Shown: positions 18,795 to 29,954, numbered from the stretch's first letter. The stretch is 64,000 bases of DNA from Pseudomonas putida (GCF_028682395.1 NZ_JANHLC010000004.1:62001-126000), one strand, 5' to 3'. The notes: generated by a model not told the origin, from the letters alone. Translations and numbers: made by a program.

Positions 18795-19808
18795 ATGTCG
18801 GCGGTACGCATCGGCCCATATACAGTGCACAACGGCTTGATCCTCGCCCCAATGGCGGGTGTCACCGACCAGCCCTTTCGTCAGCTTTGCCGACGCCTGG
18901 GCGCGGGCCTGGTGGTGTCGGAGATGGTGACCAGCGACATGAGCCTCTGGAACAGCCGCAAATCGCGACTGCGCATGATCCACGAAGGCGATCCCGAGCC
19001 CCGCTCGGTACAGATCGCCGGCGGAGATGCGCAGATGCTGGCGCAGGCAGCCCGGGCCAATGTCGAGCTGGGTGCACAGATCATCGACATCAACATGGGT
19101 TGCCCGGCCAAGAAGGTCTGCAACAAGGCAGCAGGCTCAGCGCTACTCAAGGACGAAGCGCTGGTCGAGGAGATACTTCAGGCGGTGGTGGCCGCGGTGG
19201 ATGTGCCGGTCACCCTGAAGATCCGCACCGGCTGGGACCGGGACAACAAAAATGGCCTTACGGTGGCGAAGATCGCCGAGCAGGCCGGTATCAGCGCGCT
19301 GGCAGTCCATGGACGCACCCGCGCCGACCTGTACACCGGTGAAGCCGAGTACGACACCATTGCCGCGATCAAGCAGGCGGTGTCGATGCCGGTCTTTGCC
19401 AATGGCGATATCGACTCGCCCGAGAAGGCCCGGCACGTGCTGCACGCGACCGGCGCCGACGGGCTGTTGATTGGCCGGGCCGCCCAGGGGCGGCCGTGGA
19501 TTTTCCGTGAAATAGAACATTTCATGCGGACCGGGCAGATACTCCCGGCCCCGCAGCTGTTGGAAGTGGAACGTATTCTGCTAGAGCATCTGGCCGCGCT
19601 GCATGCCTTCTATGGGGATGTCATGGGCGTACGCATTGCTCGCAAGCATGTCGGCTGGTATCTCGCAACCTTGCCGGGCGCCAAGGAGTTTCGCGCCCAC
19701 TTCAATCGTTTGGATGATACGGAAGCACAATGCGCCAACGTTCGGGAGTTCTTCGCCGAACGTTACAAGAGCCTGGCGACAGGGGACGGAGAGGGGGTGG
19801 CCGCATGA
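18795..19808 (+). CDS. dusB: tRNA-dihydrouridine synthase B
   Basis: FMN-dependent reduction of specific uridines in tRNA, using NADPH. The 337 residues show the TIM-barrel family pattern [13 protein letters not shown] at the flavin site, the catalytic cysteine in [18 protein letters not shown], the GRTR segment and the GDIDSPEKA segment. GGGAAG precedes the ATG. The stop overlaps the fis start, the dusB-fis arrangement found throughout gamma-proteobacteria. Confidence 0.96.
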   Translation: MSAVRIGPYTVHNGLILAPMAGVTDQPFRQLCRRLGAGLVVSEMVTSDMSLWNSRKSRLRMIHEGDPEPRSVQIAGGDAQMLAQAARANVELGAQIIDINMGCPAKKVCNKAAGSALLKDEALVEEILQAVVAAVDVPVTLKIRTGWDRDNKNGLTVAKIAEQAGISALAVHGRTRADLYTGEAEYDTIAAIKQAVSMPVFANGDIDSPEKARHVLHATGADGLLIGRAAQGRPWIFREIEHFMRTGQILPAPQLLEVERILLEHLAALHAFYGDVMGVRIARKHVGWYLATLPGAKEFRAHFNRLDDTEAQCANVREFFAERYKSLATGDGEGVAA

Positions 19809-20125
19809 CGATGATGACCGAGACTTTAGTGAGTGGAACAACGCCCGTGAGCGACAACGTCAATTTGAAACAGCACCTCAATACGCCGAGCGAAGAAGGC
19901 CAGACCCTTCGCGGCAGCGTCGAGAAGGCGCTGCACAATTATTTCGCCCATCTTGAGGGCGCGGCCGTCACGGACGTGTACAACCTGGTGCTTTCCGAAG
20001 TCGAGGCGCCGCTGCTCGAAAGCGTCATGAACTACGTCAAGGGCAACCAAACCAAGGCCTCCGAACTGCTCGGACTGAACCGTGGAACCCTGCGCAAAAA
20101 GCTCAAACAATACGATCTGCTGTAA
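19805..20125 (+). CDS. fis: DNA-binding protein Fis
   Basis: A nucleoid-associated, DNA-bending regulator of growth-phase transcription. The 106 residues end in the helix-turn-helix [20 protein letters not shown]. The ATG overlaps the dusB TGA in ATGA, so its translation is coupled to dusB. The N-terminal 25 residues are variable, as usual in Pseudomonas Fis. A terminator lies 18 bases after the stop. Confidence 0.96.
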   Translation: MTMMTETLVSGTTPVSDNVNLKQHLNTPSEEGQTLRGSVEKALHNYFAHLEGAAVTDVYNLVLSEVEAPLLESVMNYVKGNQTKASELLGLNRGTLRKKLKQYDLL

Positions 20126-20142
20126 GCATTCAATCCAACCTG

Positions 20143-20176
20143 AAAGGCGCCCACTTCAAAACTGGTCGCCTTTTTT
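20143..20176 (+). terminator. Rho-independent terminator after fis
   Basis: AAAGGCG pairs with CGCCTTT and an inner CCA pairs with TGG; a run of six T ends the stem. It separates dusB-fis from purH. Confidence 0.85.
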
Positions 20177-20208
20177 GCTGACTCCCTTGCTTTGTGATGG
20201 AACTTGAG

Positions 20209-21816
20209 ATGACCGACCAGACCACCCGCCTGCCGATCCGCCGCGCCTTGATCAGCGTTTCCGACAAGACCGGGATCCTCGACTTCGCCCGGGAGCTGGA
20301 AGCCCTGGGCGTCGAGATCCTCTCCACCGGCGGGACATTCAAGCTGCTGCGTGACAATGGCGTGGCCGCTGTGGAAGTTGCGGACTACACCGGTTTCGCG
20401 GAAATGATGGATGGCCGGGTCAAGACCCTGCACCCGAAAATCCATGGCGGCATCCTCGGCCGTCGCGGTATCGACGACGCCATCATGAACGAGCACGGCA
20501 TCAAGCCGATCGACCTGGTTGCCGTCAACCTCTACCCCTTCGAAGCCACCATCTCCAAGCCGGGCTGCGACCTGCCGACCGCCATCGAGAACATCGACAT
20601 CGGCGGCCCGACCATGGTCCGCTCGGCGGCCAAGAACCATAAAGACGTGGCCATCGTGGTCAACGCCGGCGACTACGCCCAGGTGCTGGAAAACCTCAAG
20701 GCCGGTGGCCTGACCTACGCCCAGCGCTTCGACCTGATGCTCAAGGCATTCGAGCACACCGCCGCCTACGACGGCATGATCGCCAACTATATGGGCACCG
20801 TGAACCAGGCCGCCGACACCCTGAGCACCGAAGGACGCAGCGAGTTCCCGCGTACCTTCAACAGCCAATTCATCAAGGCCCAGGAAATGCGCTACGGCGA
20901 GAACCCGCACCAGAGCGCGGCGTTCTACGTGGAAGCCAAGCCGGCCGAAGTCGGCATCGCCACCGCGACCCAGTTGCAAGGCAAGGAACTGTCGTTCAAC
21001 AACGTGGCCGACACCGACGCCGCGCTGGAATGCGTGAAGAGCTTCGTCAAGCCGGCCTGCGTGATCGTCAAGCACGCCAACCCGTGCGGCGTGGCTGTCA
21101 GCCCGGACGCCGAGGGCGGTATTCGCCAGGCCTACGAACTGGCCTACGCCACCGATACCGAATCGGCGTTTGGCGGCATCATCGCCTTCAACCGTGAACT
21201 GGACGCGGCCACTGCCAAGGCGATTGTCGAGCGCCAGTTCGTCGAAGTGATCATCGCTCCGGCGGTCAGCGAAGAAGCCCGCGCCATTGTCGCCGCCAAG
21301 GCCAATGTGCGCCTGCTGGTCTGCGGCGAATGGGACGCCAACCGCGCCCCGGCCTGGGACTACAAGCGCGTCAATGGCGGCCTGCTGGTACAGAGCCGCG
21401 ACATCGGCATGATCACCAGTGCCGACCTTAAAGTCGTGACCCAGCGCGCCCCGAGCGAGCAGGAAATCAACGACCTGATCTTCGCCTGGAAAGTGGCCAA
21501 GTACGTCAAGTCCAACGCCATCGTCTACGCCAAGAACCGCCAGACCATCGGGGTCGGTGCTGGCCAGATGAGCCGCGTGAACTCGGCGCGGATCGCCGCG
21601 ATCAAGGCCGAACATGCCGGCCTGCAGGTACAGGGTTCGGTCATGGCTTCCGATGCGTTCTTCCCGTTCCGCGACGGTATCGACAATGCGGCCAAGGTCG
21701 GTATCACCGCGGTGATCCAGCCGGGCGGTTCGATGCGCGACAACGAAGTGATCGCCGCCGCCGATGAAGCCGGCATGGCGATGGTGTTTACCGGCATGCG
21801 CCACTTCCGTCACTAA
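20209..21816 (+). CDS. purH: Bifunctional AICAR transformylase / IMP cyclohydrolase
   Basis: Catalyses the last two steps of IMP synthesis: formylation of AICAR with 10-formyl-THF, then ring closure. The 535 residues match. The N-terminal MGS-like cyclohydrolase domain starts [17 protein letters not shown] and contains [15 protein letters not shown]; the C-terminal transformylase has the PCG in [10 protein letters not shown] and the FPFRDG segment. I chose the ATG at 20209 because it gives the usual N-terminus; in-frame GTG and ATG codons lie four or five codons upstream. Confidence 0.97.
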   Translation: MTDQTTRLPIRRALISVSDKTGILDFARELEALGVEILSTGGTFKLLRDNGVAAVEVADYTGFAEMMDGRVKTLHPKIHGGILGRRGIDDAIMNEHGIKPIDLVAVNLYPFEATISKPGCDLPTAIENIDIGGPTMVRSAAKNHKDVAIVVNAGDYAQVLENLKAGGLTYAQRFDLMLKAFEHTAAYDGMIANYMGTVNQAADTLSTEGRSEFPRTFNSQFIKAQEMRYGENPHQSAAFYVEAKPAEVGIATATQLQGKELSFNNVADTDAALECVKSFVKPACVIVKHANPCGVAVSPDAEGGIRQAYELAYATDTESAFGGIIAFNRELDAATAKAIVERQFVEVIIAPAVSEEARAIVAAKANVRLLVCGEWDANRAPAWDYKRVNGGLLVQSRDIGMITSADLKVVTQRAPSEQEINDLIFAWKVAKYVKSNAIVYAKNRQTIGVGAGQMSRVNSARIAAIKAEHAGLQVQGSVMASDAFFPFRDGIDNAAKVGITAVIQPGGSMRDNEVIAAADEAGMAMVFTGMRHFRH

Positions 21817-21855
21817 AACGAAAACGGTCGCACTGACGCTGGCATCTGCTGCGTT

Positions 21856-21914
21856 GGGGCCACTTCGATAAAGCTCATTGCCAAGCGGCAATTGCGCTCA
21901 CCGAAGTGGGCCCC
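21856..21914 (+). other. Nested hairpin in the purH-purD gap, candidate structured leader
   Basis: Outer arms GGGGCCACTTCG (21856-21867) and CGAAGTGGGCCCC (21902-21914) pair with one bulged C. An inner ATTGCC/GGCAAT hairpin with an AAGC loop lies at 21877-21892. No T run follows on the plus strand, so it is more likely an RNA structure or pause/processing site than a simple terminator. Confidence 0.5.
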
Positions 21915-22004
21915 GCCTTGCATCTACAGACGTCCCTGCAACCGCCTGGAGCGCACAGCGCTTCAGGTTCCAAAACAGAATTAGCGTCATCCGAGGTTTT
22001 TGAC

Positions 22005-23297
22005 ATGAATGTACTGATTATTGGCAGCGGTGGTCGTGAACACGCTCTGGCCTGGAAAGTCGCTCAGGACCCACGCGTCAAGAAAGTCTTCGTTGCCCCG
22101 GGCAACGCCGGCACCGCCATCGAGGCCAAGTGCGAGAACGTCGCCATCGATGTTCTGGCCCTTGAGCAACTGGCCGATTTCGCCGAGCAGAATGTCTCCC
22201 TGACCATCGTCGGCCCGGAAGTCCCGCTGGTTGCAGGCGTGGTCGATCTGTTTCGCGCCCGCGGCCTGGACTGCTTTGGTCCAACGGCCGGTGCCGCACA
22301 GCTGGAAGGCTCCAAGGCCTTCACCAAGGATTTCCTGGCACGCCACAAGATCCCGACCGCCGACTACCAGAACTTCACCGAGATCGAACCGGCCCTGGCT
22401 TACCTGCGTGAAAAAGGCGCCCCGATCGTGATCAAGGCCGACGGCCTGGCCGCCGGCAAAGGCGTGATCGTCGCCATGACCCTGGCCGAAGCCGAAGACG
22501 CCGTGCGCGACATGCTCGCCGGCAATGCCTTTGGCGAAGCCGGTTCGCGCGTCGTGATCGAGGAATTCCTCGACGGCGAAGAAGCCAGCTTTATCGTGAT
22601 GGTCGACGGCAAGAACGTGCTGCCAATGGCCACCAGCCAGGACCACAAACGCGTCGGCGACGGCGATACCGGTCCGAACACCGGCGGCATGGGCGCTTAC
22701 TCGCCGGCACCGGTGGTCACCGCCGAGGTCCACCAGCGGGTCATGGACCTGGTGATCTGGCCCACCGTGCGCGGCATGGCCGAGGAAGGCAATGTCTACA
22801 CTGGCTTCCTCTACGCCGGTCTGATGATCGACAAGGCCGGTAACCCGAAGGTGATCGAGTTCAACTGCCGCTTCGGCGATCCGGAAACCCAGCCGGTCAT
22901 GCTGCGCCTGCAATCGAGCCTGGTCCTGCTGGTCGAGGCCGCGCTGGCCCAGGCCCTGGACAAGGTCGAAGCCCAGTGGGATCCACGGCCGAGCGTGGGT
23001 GTGGTTTTGGCAGCAGGCGGCTATCCGGGCGACTACGCTAAAGACGCGCCGATCAAGGGCCTGGACGCTGCAGCCGGACTGGAAGGCAAGGTTTTCCATG
23101 CGGGCACCGCCCTCAAGGATGGCCAGGTCGTGACCGCCGGCGGTCGTGTACTCTGCGCTACGGCCCTGGGCCAAAGCGTCGATGCCGCCCAGCAACAAGC
23201 CTACAAGCTGGCTGCAAAGATTGATTGGCAGGGCTGTTTCTATCGCAAGGACATCGGCTATCGGGCCATCGCCCGCGAGCGTGGCGAAGATCAGTAA
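22005..23297 (+). CDS. purD: Phosphoribosylamine-glycine ligase
   Basis: ATP-dependent joining of glycine to phosphoribosylamine, step two of purine synthesis. The 430 residues show the ATP-grasp family pattern: MNVLIIGSGGREHALAWK, the GPEVPLVAGVVD segment, IKADGLAAGKGVIVA, and TGGMGAYSPAPVV. The ATG at 22005 starts the Rossmann-like N-domain; upstream in-frame codons lie in the structured gap and are not conserved. It forms a purH-purD unit. Confidence 0.97.
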   Translation: MNVLIIGSGGREHALAWKVAQDPRVKKVFVAPGNAGTAIEAKCENVAIDVLALEQLADFAEQNVSLTIVGPEVPLVAGVVDLFRARGLDCFGPTAGAAQLEGSKAFTKDFLARHKIPTADYQNFTEIEPALAYLREKGAPIVIKADGLAAGKGVIVAMTLAEAEDAVRDMLAGNAFGEAGSRVVIEEFLDGEEASFIVMVDGKNVLPMATSQDHKRVGDGDTGPNTGGMGAYSPAPVVTAEVHQRVMDLVIWPTVRGMAEEGNVYTGFLYAGLMIDKAGNPKVIEFNCRFGDPETQPVMLRLQSSLVLLVEAALAQALDKVEAQWDPRPSVGVVLAAGGYPGDYAKDAPIKGLDAAAGLEGKVFHAGTALKDGQVVTAGGRVLCATALGQSVDAAQQQAYKLAAKIDWQGCFYRKDIGYRAIARERGEDQ

Positions 23298-23313
23298 ACC
23301 TTGCTTGATCCGT

Positions 23314-23342
23314 TCCGGCCGGGGCCCCAGGCCCTTGCCGGA
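23314..23342 (+). terminator. GC-rich hairpin between purD and retS
   Basis: TCCGGC and GGGCC pair with GGCCC and GCCGGA across a two-base internal loop and a CCA loop. No T run follows, so termination would be weak and the structure may only attenuate read-through into retS. Confidence 0.45.
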
Positions 23343-23399
23343 CGGTTACGACGCCGCGCATAGTTACAGCCTGGCATCAACCTACGAAGGGACTCCGCC

Positions 23400-26171
23400 G
23401 TGCGCTGGCTCAGGATCGCCATAGGCCTCACCGTCAGCCTGCTGACCCTGCTTTGCTTGCTACCGGCCCAGGCCGCGCCAAGCGGAGGCTGGGCGGCTTT
23501 ACTCGACGATCAGGCCGAACTGCGCTTGAGCGATATCCGCTCCCCCCGCTATATCAATCAATTCAGCCCGGTCGATCTCGACCAACTGACCTCCGCCAGC
23601 TCCGGCGGTGCGCTCTGGCTGCGCTTCAAGCTATCCCCCGATCGGCACGAACAGGTGCTGCGCATCTTCGCTCCCGACCTGAGCCGCCTCGACCTCTTTG
23701 TGCTCGATGGCGAAAAACTGGTCGAAAAAATCCAGACCGGCACTGACCGGCCACAAACCGAACGGCCGTTACCCAGTCACGACTTCCTGCTCCCCCTGCC
23801 CCAGAGCCGCAACCCTCTGGACGTGTACGTGCGCCTGGTCTCCGACTACCAGTTGCGCCCCAGCATCAGCTTGGTACCCGCCGTAGAAGCCGCCGCCGAC
23901 CAGCGCATGCCCATGCTCTACGGCCTGCTGTTCGGCTGCCTGGCGATGCTGATCGTGCACAACCTCACGCGTTATGCCTATAGCCGCTCGCACAGCTGCC
24001 TGTGGCTGGCCGCCTGTGAAGGCCTGCTGCTGATCGCCGCCGTGCTGTTACTCAATGTGCTGGGCCCCTGGCTAGCCCCCTGGCCAATCTTCCAGTCACC
24101 GGGAGCTTACCTGGCCCTGCTGCTGGCCGCCCCCTGCGGGCTGATGTTCACCTACCGATTCTTCGCCCCTCTGGGCGCCCATCCGCTGAACCGGTTGCTG
24201 CTGGGCGAAGCTTTGCTGGTCCTGGTGTGCAGCGTGTTGCTGTGGTTCGTCAGGGCGCTGCCGCTGAACTACATCACCTACGCCCTGGTCGCCCTGTCCA
24301 GCCTGAGCATCCTGGCGGTGTCCGCCTATCACTGGCACCGGGGCTATCAACCGGCCCGGCTGTTCGTGGTCGCGATGCTGATCTTCAACCTCGGCATCCT
24401 GGTGATCCTGCCCGCGTTCCTGCGCCTGATCCTGGTCGCGCCCCAGGAAATGATCCTGACCCTGCTCGGCTTTACCTGCCTCAGTGGCGCCTTGATGAGC
24501 GTGGCCCTGGGCGAGCGCTCGCGCCACATCACCGAAGACCGCTTCAGCGCCAGCCGCGAACTGGCGGCCAATACCGCCGAGATCAATGCCAAGGCCGAGT
24601 TCCTGGCCAAGATCAGCCATGAGATCCGCACCCCGATGAACGGCGTGCTGGGGATGACCGAACTGCTGCTCGGCACACCACTGTCGGTCAAGCAGCGTGA
24701 CTATGTGCAAACCATCCACAGCGCTGGCAACGAGCTGCTGACCCTGATCAACGAGATTCTCGACATTTCCAAGCTGGAGTCCGGGCAGATCGAGCTGGAC
24801 GACGTGCAGTTCGACCTCAACGCACTGATCGAGGACTGCCTCAATATCTTCCGCGCCAAGGCCGAACAACAGAGTGTCGAGCTGATCAGCTTTATCCAGC
24901 CCCAGGTCCCGCGAGTTATCAGCGGCGACCCCACACGCCTGCGCCAGGCACTCCTGAGCCTGCTGGAAAACGCCCTGCGCAAAACCAGCGAAGGAGAAGT
25001 CCTGGTGGTGGTTGCCCTCGACGAGCGCCAGGGCCGCCCCCGCCTGCGGATCGCGGTGCAGGACAGCGGCGTGCCGATGGATGAGCGCGAACGCGATACG
25101 CTGCTCAACACCGAGCTGCACAGCAAGAACCTGCTGGACACTACCCGCCTGGGCGGGCACCTCGGGTTGGTGATCGCACGCCAGTTGATCCTGTTGATGA
25201 ACGGCGACTTCGGTATCAAAAGCGCCAATGGCCAGGGCAACACCCTGTGGCTGACCCTGCCCTTGGATCCGACCCAGCTGCAACACCCAACCTCGGACCT
25301 CGACAGCCCGCTCAAGGACGCCCGGGTCCTGGTGGTCGACGACAATGACACCTGCCGCAAGGTTCTGGTCCAGCAGTGCAGCGCCTGGGGCCTGAACGTC
25401 AGCGCCGTGGCATCGGGCAAGGAAGCCCTGGCCCTGCTGCGGACCAAGGCCCATCTGCGCGATTACTTCGACGTGGTCCTGCTCGACCAGAACATGCCAG
25501 GCATGACCGGTATGCAGCTGGCGGCCAAGATCAAGGAAGACCCGAGCCTGAACCACGACATCCTGCTGATCATGCTGACCGGTATCAGCAATGCCCCCAG
25601 CAAGATCATCGCGCGCAACTCGGGGATCAAGCGCATCCTCGCCAAACCCGTGGCCGGCTACACCCTCAAGACCACCCTGGCCGAAGAACTGACGCAACGC
25701 AGCAAAGGCATGCTCGGCCCCCAGAGCCAGCAACCGAGCAGCAAACCGGTGGAACTGCCGAGTGATTTCCGCATCCTGGTGGCCGAAGACAACAGCATTT
25801 CGACCAAGGTCATCCGCGGCATGCTCAGCAAGCTCAACCTCGAACCGGACACCGCCTGCAACGGCGAGGAAGCCCTGCGCGCCATGAAGGCCCAGCGTTA
25901 TGACCTGGTGCTGATGGACTGCGAAATGCCGATACTCGACGGCTTTTCCGCCACGCAGCAGTTGCGCGCCTGGGAAGTCGGTAACCAGCGCATGCGCACC
26001 CCCGTGGTCGCCCTGACCGCCCATATCCTCACCGAGCACAAGGAGCGGGCGCGCCAGGCCGGCATGGATGGGCATATGGCCAAGCCGGTGGAGCTGTCGC
26101 AATTGCGTGAACTGATCGAGCACTGGGTGGCCCAGCGCGAACAGCAACAATCTGCGGTCAACATTCCCTAG
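23400..26171 (+). CDS. retS: Hybrid sensor kinase RetS
   Basis: An inner-membrane regulator that binds the GacS kinase and blocks Gac/Rsm signalling, holding Pseudomonas in the motile, acute-virulence mode. The 923 residues contain a signal peptide (1-25), a periplasmic 7TMR-DISM extracellular domain (about 35-160), seven membrane segments (about 170-375), a HisKA domain with H407 in KISHEIRTPMNG, an ATPase domain, and two receiver domains with D696 and D840. The spacing of these three residues matches, as I recall, H424, D713 and D858 of P. aeruginosa RetS with a constant offset. The start is GTG with a GAAGGGA site eight bases upstream. The neighbours purH and purD agree with this identity. 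Confidence 0.93.
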   Translation: MRWLRIAIGLTVSLLTLLCLLPAQAAPSGGWAALLDDQAELRLSDIRSPRYINQFSPVDLDQLTSASSGGALWLRFKLSPDRHEQVLRIFAPDLSRLDLFVLDGEKLVEKIQTGTDRPQTERPLPSHDFLLPLPQSRNPLDVYVRLVSDYQLRPSISLVPAVEAAADQRMPMLYGLLFGCLAMLIVHNLTRYAYSRSHSCLWLAACEGLLLIAAVLLLNVLGPWLAPWPIFQSPGAYLALLLAAPCGLMFTYRFFAPLGAHPLNRLLLGEALLVLVCSVLLWFVRALPLNYITYALVALSSLSILAVSAYHWHRGYQPARLFVVAMLIFNLGILVILPAFLRLILVAPQEMILTLLGFTCLSGALMSVALGERSRHITEDRFSASRELAANTAEINAKAEFLAKISHEIRTPMNGVLGMTELLLGTPLSVKQRDYVQTIHSAGNELLTLINEILDISKLESGQIELDDVQFDLNALIEDCLNIFRAKAEQQSVELISFIQPQVPRVISGDPTRLRQALLSLLENALRKTSEGEVLVVVALDERQGRPRLRIAVQDSGVPMDERERDTLLNTELHSKNLLDTTRLGGHLGLVIARQLILLMNGDFGIKSANGQGNTLWLTLPLDPTQLQHPTSDLDSPLKDARVLVVDDNDTCRKVLVQQCSAWGLNVSAVASGKEALALLRTKAHLRDYFDVVLLDQNMPGMTGMQLAAKIKEDPSLNHDILLIMLTGISNAPSKIIARNSGIKRILAKPVAGYTLKTTLAEELTQRSKGMLGPQSQQPSSKPVELPSDFRILVAEDNSISTKVIRGMLSKLNLEPDTACNGEEALRAMKAQRYDLVLMDCEMPILDGFSATQQLRAWEVGNQRMRTPVVALTAHILTEHKERARQAGMDGHMAKPVELSQLRELIEHWVAQREQQQSAVNIP

Positions 26172-26247
26172 GCCAGACGGGTGCCGGGCCGACAGACCGC
26201 CTGGCGCCTGATAGACTTCCAGCCCTCTGCCCTCAAGAGCCCACGCC

Positions 26248-26844
26248 ATGCTCCACGTGCTGTTCAGCGTTTACCTGAAGATGCTGGTGCTCTATAGCCC
26301 GTTCTTCGTCCTATCGTGCTTTATCAGCCTGACGCGCGGCTACTCACTCAAGGAGCGCCGGCGTCTGGCCTGGAAAGTCGCCCTGGCCACGCTGGTCTCC
26401 AGCGTGCTGCTGTACCTGTTCGGGCGGGTGATCTTCAGTGTCTTCGGGATTACCGTAGATGCGTTTCGCATCGGCGCCGGCAGCGTGCTGTTTATTTCCG
26501 CACTGGGCATGGCCCAGGGCAAATCGGCGGTACAGAGCGACAACGTGCAGCAGGACGTCACCATCGTGCCGCTGACCATCCCCCTGACCGTCGGCCCCGG
26601 CACCATCGGTGCTCTGCTGGTCATGGGCGTCAGTCAGCCCCACTGGGACGACAAGCTCACCGCCATTCTCAGCATCGCCCTGGCCAGCCTCACGGTGGGC
26701 GTGGTGCTGTACCTGTCCAACCGGATCGAGCGGATCCTCGGCGACCAGGGCCTGCAAATCGTCAGTCGCCTGATGGGCCTGTTCGTCTGCGCCCTGGCTG
26801 CGCAGATCATCTTTACCGGGGTACGCGGCTACCTGGTGCAGTAA
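26248..26844 (+). CDS. MarC-family integral membrane protein
   Basis: 198 residues with six predicted membrane segments, typical of the MarC/YchE family (UPF0056), sometimes described as NAAT transporters. The PLTIPLTVGPGTIGALLVMG segment is the family hallmark. The function is not established, and the old link to multiple antibiotic resistance has not held up. It lies 76 bases after retS. Confidence 0.85.
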   Translation: MLHVLFSVYLKMLVLYSPFFVLSCFISLTRGYSLKERRRLAWKVALATLVSSVLLYLFGRVIFSVFGITVDAFRIGAGSVLFISALGMAQGKSAVQSDNVQQDVTIVPLTIPLTVGPGTIGALLVMGVSQPHWDDKLTAILSIALASLTVGVVLYLSNRIERILGDQGLQIVSRLMGLFVCALAAQIIFTGVRGYLVQ

Positions 26845-26884
26845 GCCCTGCCGGCGCCGCCTCCCGGCAGCGCCGAACGTCGCC

Positions 26885-28600
26885 TCAGGCCGGTTTCTGG
26901 CCGTACCAGCGCGGCGTGTAGACCCACTCGCCGCCATCGGCGCGGGGGAACACGCAGGTCGTCGACGAACCGATCAGCACCATGGTACGCATATCCACCT
27001 GCTCCGGCGTCAGGTCGCCCAAGCAGGTGACCCGCAGGGTCTGACCCGGCCGACCGATATCCCGCCCCAACACCACCGGCGTCTGCGCCGTGCGATACCG
27101 GGCCACAATGGCCAGGGCCTGACCCAACTGCCACGGCCGCGAGCGTGAGATCGGGTTGTAGAAAGCCAGTGCCAGGTCGGCCTGGGCCGCCAGCTCCAGG
27201 CGCTGCTCGATGATCGACCAGGGCTTGAGGTTGTCCGACAACGACAGCACACAGAAGTCGTGACCCAGCGGCGCGCCCGCCTGGGCGGCGGTGGCCAGGG
27301 ACGCCGAGACGCCCGGCAGGATCTCCAGCTCGACGCGCTGCCACGCCGGATTATCGGACTCGTGCAAGGCTTCCAGCACCGCCGCGGCCATGGCGAACAC
27401 TCCCGGGTCACCGGACGACACCACCACCACCGAACGCCCCTGGGCCGCCAGTTCGAAGGCGTGCCGGGCACGCTGCATCTCTTCGCGATTATCGGTGCAA
27501 TGCAGCACCTGGTCGGCTCGGAACGGCCCGGCCATGCGCACATAGGTTTCATACCCCAGCACATCGTTGGCCCGGGCCAGCTCGGCCTTGACTGCCGGAA
27601 CCATCAGTTCGGCAGCACCCGGGCCGAGGCCGATCACGGCCAGACGGCCACGGGCACGGCCGATGCGTTGCGGCTCCAGCGGCTGGTCGGCCACGGCGAT
27701 GGCCAGGCCAGCGCCGGCACTGATCGGCGACAGCAATTGCCCGACCGCCGCCTGGGCCAGTTCGGCCACACTGCTGGCCGGCACGCCAAAGCGCAGGGGC
27801 ACGGCCAGGGTCGCGGCGGCGTCACGCAAGGTCGGGTTGGCCATATCGCTGTCCGCCGCCAACAGGCAGGCCAGCGATTGCACGGCAATCCGCGCTTCGT
27901 GCAACGCCGCACGAATGGCCGCGACCAGCGCCTCGGCATCCTCTCCCGGCTGGGGCTGGCAGGCCACCAGCACATTGCGAGGGTAGATCAGCAATTCATC
28001 GGCCGCCGCCGGACGCTCGCTGCAACCGACATGAATGCTCAGGCGCGCCTGGGCATCTTCCGGCAGCCGCGCTTGCGCGAGCCAGGGCGCTGCGCCTTCG
28101 ATCCGCACGCTTTCACCGGCCAGAAGGTCCGAGACAAACCGCTTGCCCAGCTCCAGGTCGGCCAGGGCATAGCCGCTGGGCGGGTTGAGCAGACAGGTGC
28201 CAAAACGCAGTTCGCCACTGGTGGTAATGGCCGCGGCCACGCCCAGCCCGGCGGCGATTTCCCGGGCCATGACATTGACCCCGCCCAGGCCACCGAGCAA
28301 CGGCACGACCGCGCTGCCATCCTCGGCCACGGCCAGCACCGGCGGCTCGGCGCCCTTCTCCAGCAGCAGCGGCGCCAGGGTGCGAATCACGATACCGGCC
28401 GCGCACAAGGCAATGATCGGTGTGCCCTGTTGATAAAGCTGGCGCAACGTCGCGCCGAAATCGACGTAGCTGCGGTCTGCGCCCTCAACGCGCTCGGCCA
28501 GGCCATGGATCAGCGCATCGGGGTAGAAGCCCTGGATGAGGCGCGCCGTCGCCAGGCTGCCGGCGCCCAGGATCATAATGGCGGCTGCAGGCCGGCTCAT
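26885..28600 (-). CDS. cobJ: CbiG-CobJ fusion: cobalamin biosynthesis protein / precorrin-3B C17-methyltransferase
   Basis: 571 residues. The N-terminal half (about 1-300) is a CbiG/CobE-type domain with [25 protein letters not shown] and [17 protein letters not shown]. The C-terminal half (about 320-571) is the CobJ methyltransferase that methylates C17 and contracts the ring, with [31 protein letters not shown] and [16 protein letters not shown]. This fusion is common in pseudomonads. The ATG at 28600 overlaps the cobI stop in ATGA. It is the last gene of the cobGHIJ operon. Confidence 0.94.
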   Translation of the reverse strand: MSRPAAAIMILGAGSLATARLIQGFYPDALIHGLAERVEGADRSYVDFGATLRQLYQQGTPIIALCAAGIVIRTLAPLLLEKGAEPPVLAVAEDGSAVVPLLGGLGGVNVMAREIAAGLGVAAAITTSGELRFGTCLLNPPSGYALADLELGKRFVSDLLAGESVRIEGAAPWLAQARLPEDAQARLSIHVGCSERPAAADELLIYPRNVLVACQPQPGEDAEALVAAIRAALHEARIAVQSLACLLAADSDMANPTLRDAAATLAVPLRFGVPASSVAELAQAAVGQLLSPISAGAGLAIAVADQPLEPQRIGRARGRLAVIGLGPGAAELMVPAVKAELARANDVLGYETYVRMAGPFRADQVLHCTDNREEMQRARHAFELAAQGRSVVVVSSGDPGVFAMAAAVLEALHESDNPAWQRVELEILPGVSASLATAAQAGAPLGHDFCVLSLSDNLKPWSIIEQRLELAAQADLALAFYNPISRSRPWQLGQALAIVARYRTAQTPVVLGRDIGRPGQTLRVTCLGDLTPEQVDMRTMVLIGSSTTCVFPRADGGEWVYTPRWYGQKPA

Positions 28601-29328
28601 CCCTGCCACCGTTCGCCGGGGACGACGATCAACGAGAAGTATGGTGAAGACATCGGCTCAACCTGGTCCAGCGGCACGATCTTCTGGTTGGCCATGGTCG
28701 CCCGCTCGACATACAGCGCCCGCCCGGCCAACCCCAGCTCCTGCAGCACGTCGCGCACCTTGGGGAAATTGCGCCCCAACTTCATGATCACCGCCGCATC
28801 GGCATCACCCAGGCGGCGCTTGAGCTCTTCGGCCGGCAGGACCCCGGAAAGCACCGACAGGCTTTGATTGCGATACACCAGCGGCACACCCAGTACCGAA
28901 GCGCCGCCGAGCATCGAGCAGACACCCGGGATGACCTCGGCCTCATAGCGTTCAGCCAGGCGGTCGTGCAGGTACATATAGGAGCCGTAGAAGAACGGGT
29001 CGCCTTCGCAGATCACCGCCACATCGCGGCCGGCATCCAGGTGCGCGGCCACTTCCAGGCTGGCCTCGTCGTAGAAATCGCTGATGACCTGCTCGTAGGA
29101 CAGCGGCGCCGGCAGCGCCTCGGTGGTCACCGGATAGACCAGCGGCAACAGCTGCTGGGCCTCCTGCAGATGGGCCTCGATAATGCCGAAGGCGTTGCCC
29201 TTCTTGCCCTTGGCAACGAAGTACGCCACCACTGGCGATTCGCGCAACAGGCGCAGGGCCTTGACGGTAATCAGCTCGGGATCACCCGGGCCGACGCCCA
29301 GGCCCAGTAAACGTCCACGTGGCAGCAT
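28597..29328 (-). CDS. cobI: Precorrin-2 C20-methyltransferase
   Basis: Adds a methyl group at C20 of precorrin-2 using S-adenosylmethionine. The 243 residues belong to the tetrapyrrole methylase family, with the N-terminal [20 protein letters not shown] loop, the [16 protein letters not shown] segment and [11 protein letters not shown]. It abuts cobH (the cobH stop and cobI start share one base) and overlaps cobJ by four. Confidence 0.95.
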   Translation of the reverse strand: MLPRGRLLGLGVGPGDPELITVKALRLLRESPVVAYFVAKGKKGNAFGIIEAHLQEAQQLLPLVYPVTTEALPAPLSYEQVISDFYDEASLEVAAHLDAGRDVAVICEGDPFFYGSYMYLHDRLAERYEAEVIPGVCSMLGGASVLGVPLVYRNQSLSVLSGVLPAEELKRRLGDADAAVIMKLGRNFPKVRDVLQELGLAGRALYVERATMANQKIVPLDQVEPMSSPYFSLIVVPGERWQG

Positions 29329-29954
29329 TACTCGACCTCCGTAGCCAGGGCGTTGACCGCAGCAGCGGCCATGGCACTACCGCCCAGGCGGCCGCGCATG
29401 ATCACGAAGGGCACGCCACGGCTATCGGCCGCGAGCATCGCCTTGGACTCGGCCGCGCCGACAAAGCCCACCGGGAAACCGAGGATCAGTGCCGGCTTCG
29501 GCGCCCCCGCATCGAGCATTTCCAGCAGGTAGAACAGGGCGGTCGGCGCATTGCCGATCACCACCACGCTCCCTTCCAGATGGGGCCGCCAGAGCTCCAA
29601 GGCGGCCGCCGAGCGGGTGTTGCCCAGCTCGCGGGCCAACGGCGGCACGCGCTCGTCACGCAGGGTGCAGATCACTTCGTTGTGGGCAGGCAGGCGCGCG
29701 CGGGTGATGCCTTCGCTGACCATCCGCGCATCACACAGAATCGGCGCGCCAGCGGCCAGCGCTGCGCGCCCGGCCGTGCCGGCACCGGCGGAAAACGCCA
29801 GGCCATTGATCGCCTCGACCATGCCGCAGGCGTGGATCACGCGTACCGCGAGCTTTTCCAGATCCGCCGGGATCCGCTCCAGCCGGGCCTCTTCGCGAAT
29901 GATCGCGAAGGAGTTGCGATAGATCTCCTGACCATCGCGGATGTAATCAATCAT
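29328..29954 (-). CDS. cobH: Precorrin-8X methylmutase
   Basis: Moves the C11 methyl group to C12, giving hydrogenobyrinate. The 208 residues match the family, with [10 protein letters not shown] carrying the catalytic histidine region, and [15 protein letters not shown] and [13 protein letters not shown] in the C-terminal half. The ATG at 29954 lies inside the end of cobG (eight-base overlap), pointing to coupled translation. The reading frame continues upstream within cobG but is not conserved there. Confidence 0.95.
   Translation of the reverse strand: MIDYIRDGQEIYRNSFAIIREEARLERIPADLEKLAVRVIHACGMVEAINGLAFSAGAGTAGRAALAAGAPILCDARMVSEGITRARLPAHNEVICTLRDERVPPLARELGNTRSAAALELWRPHLEGSVVVIGNAPTALFYLLEMLDAGAPKPALILGFPVGFVGAAESKAMLAADSRGVPFVIMRGRLGGSAMAAAAVNALATEVE

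Noticed and set aside
20032..21891. A 619-codon open frame antisense to purH
   Set aside because: Shadow of purH and of the end of fis; no family features.
24096..26249. A 717-codon open frame antisense to retS
   Set aside because: Low-complexity His/Gln/Gly-rich translation typical of a GC-rich shadow frame; retS itself is well supported.
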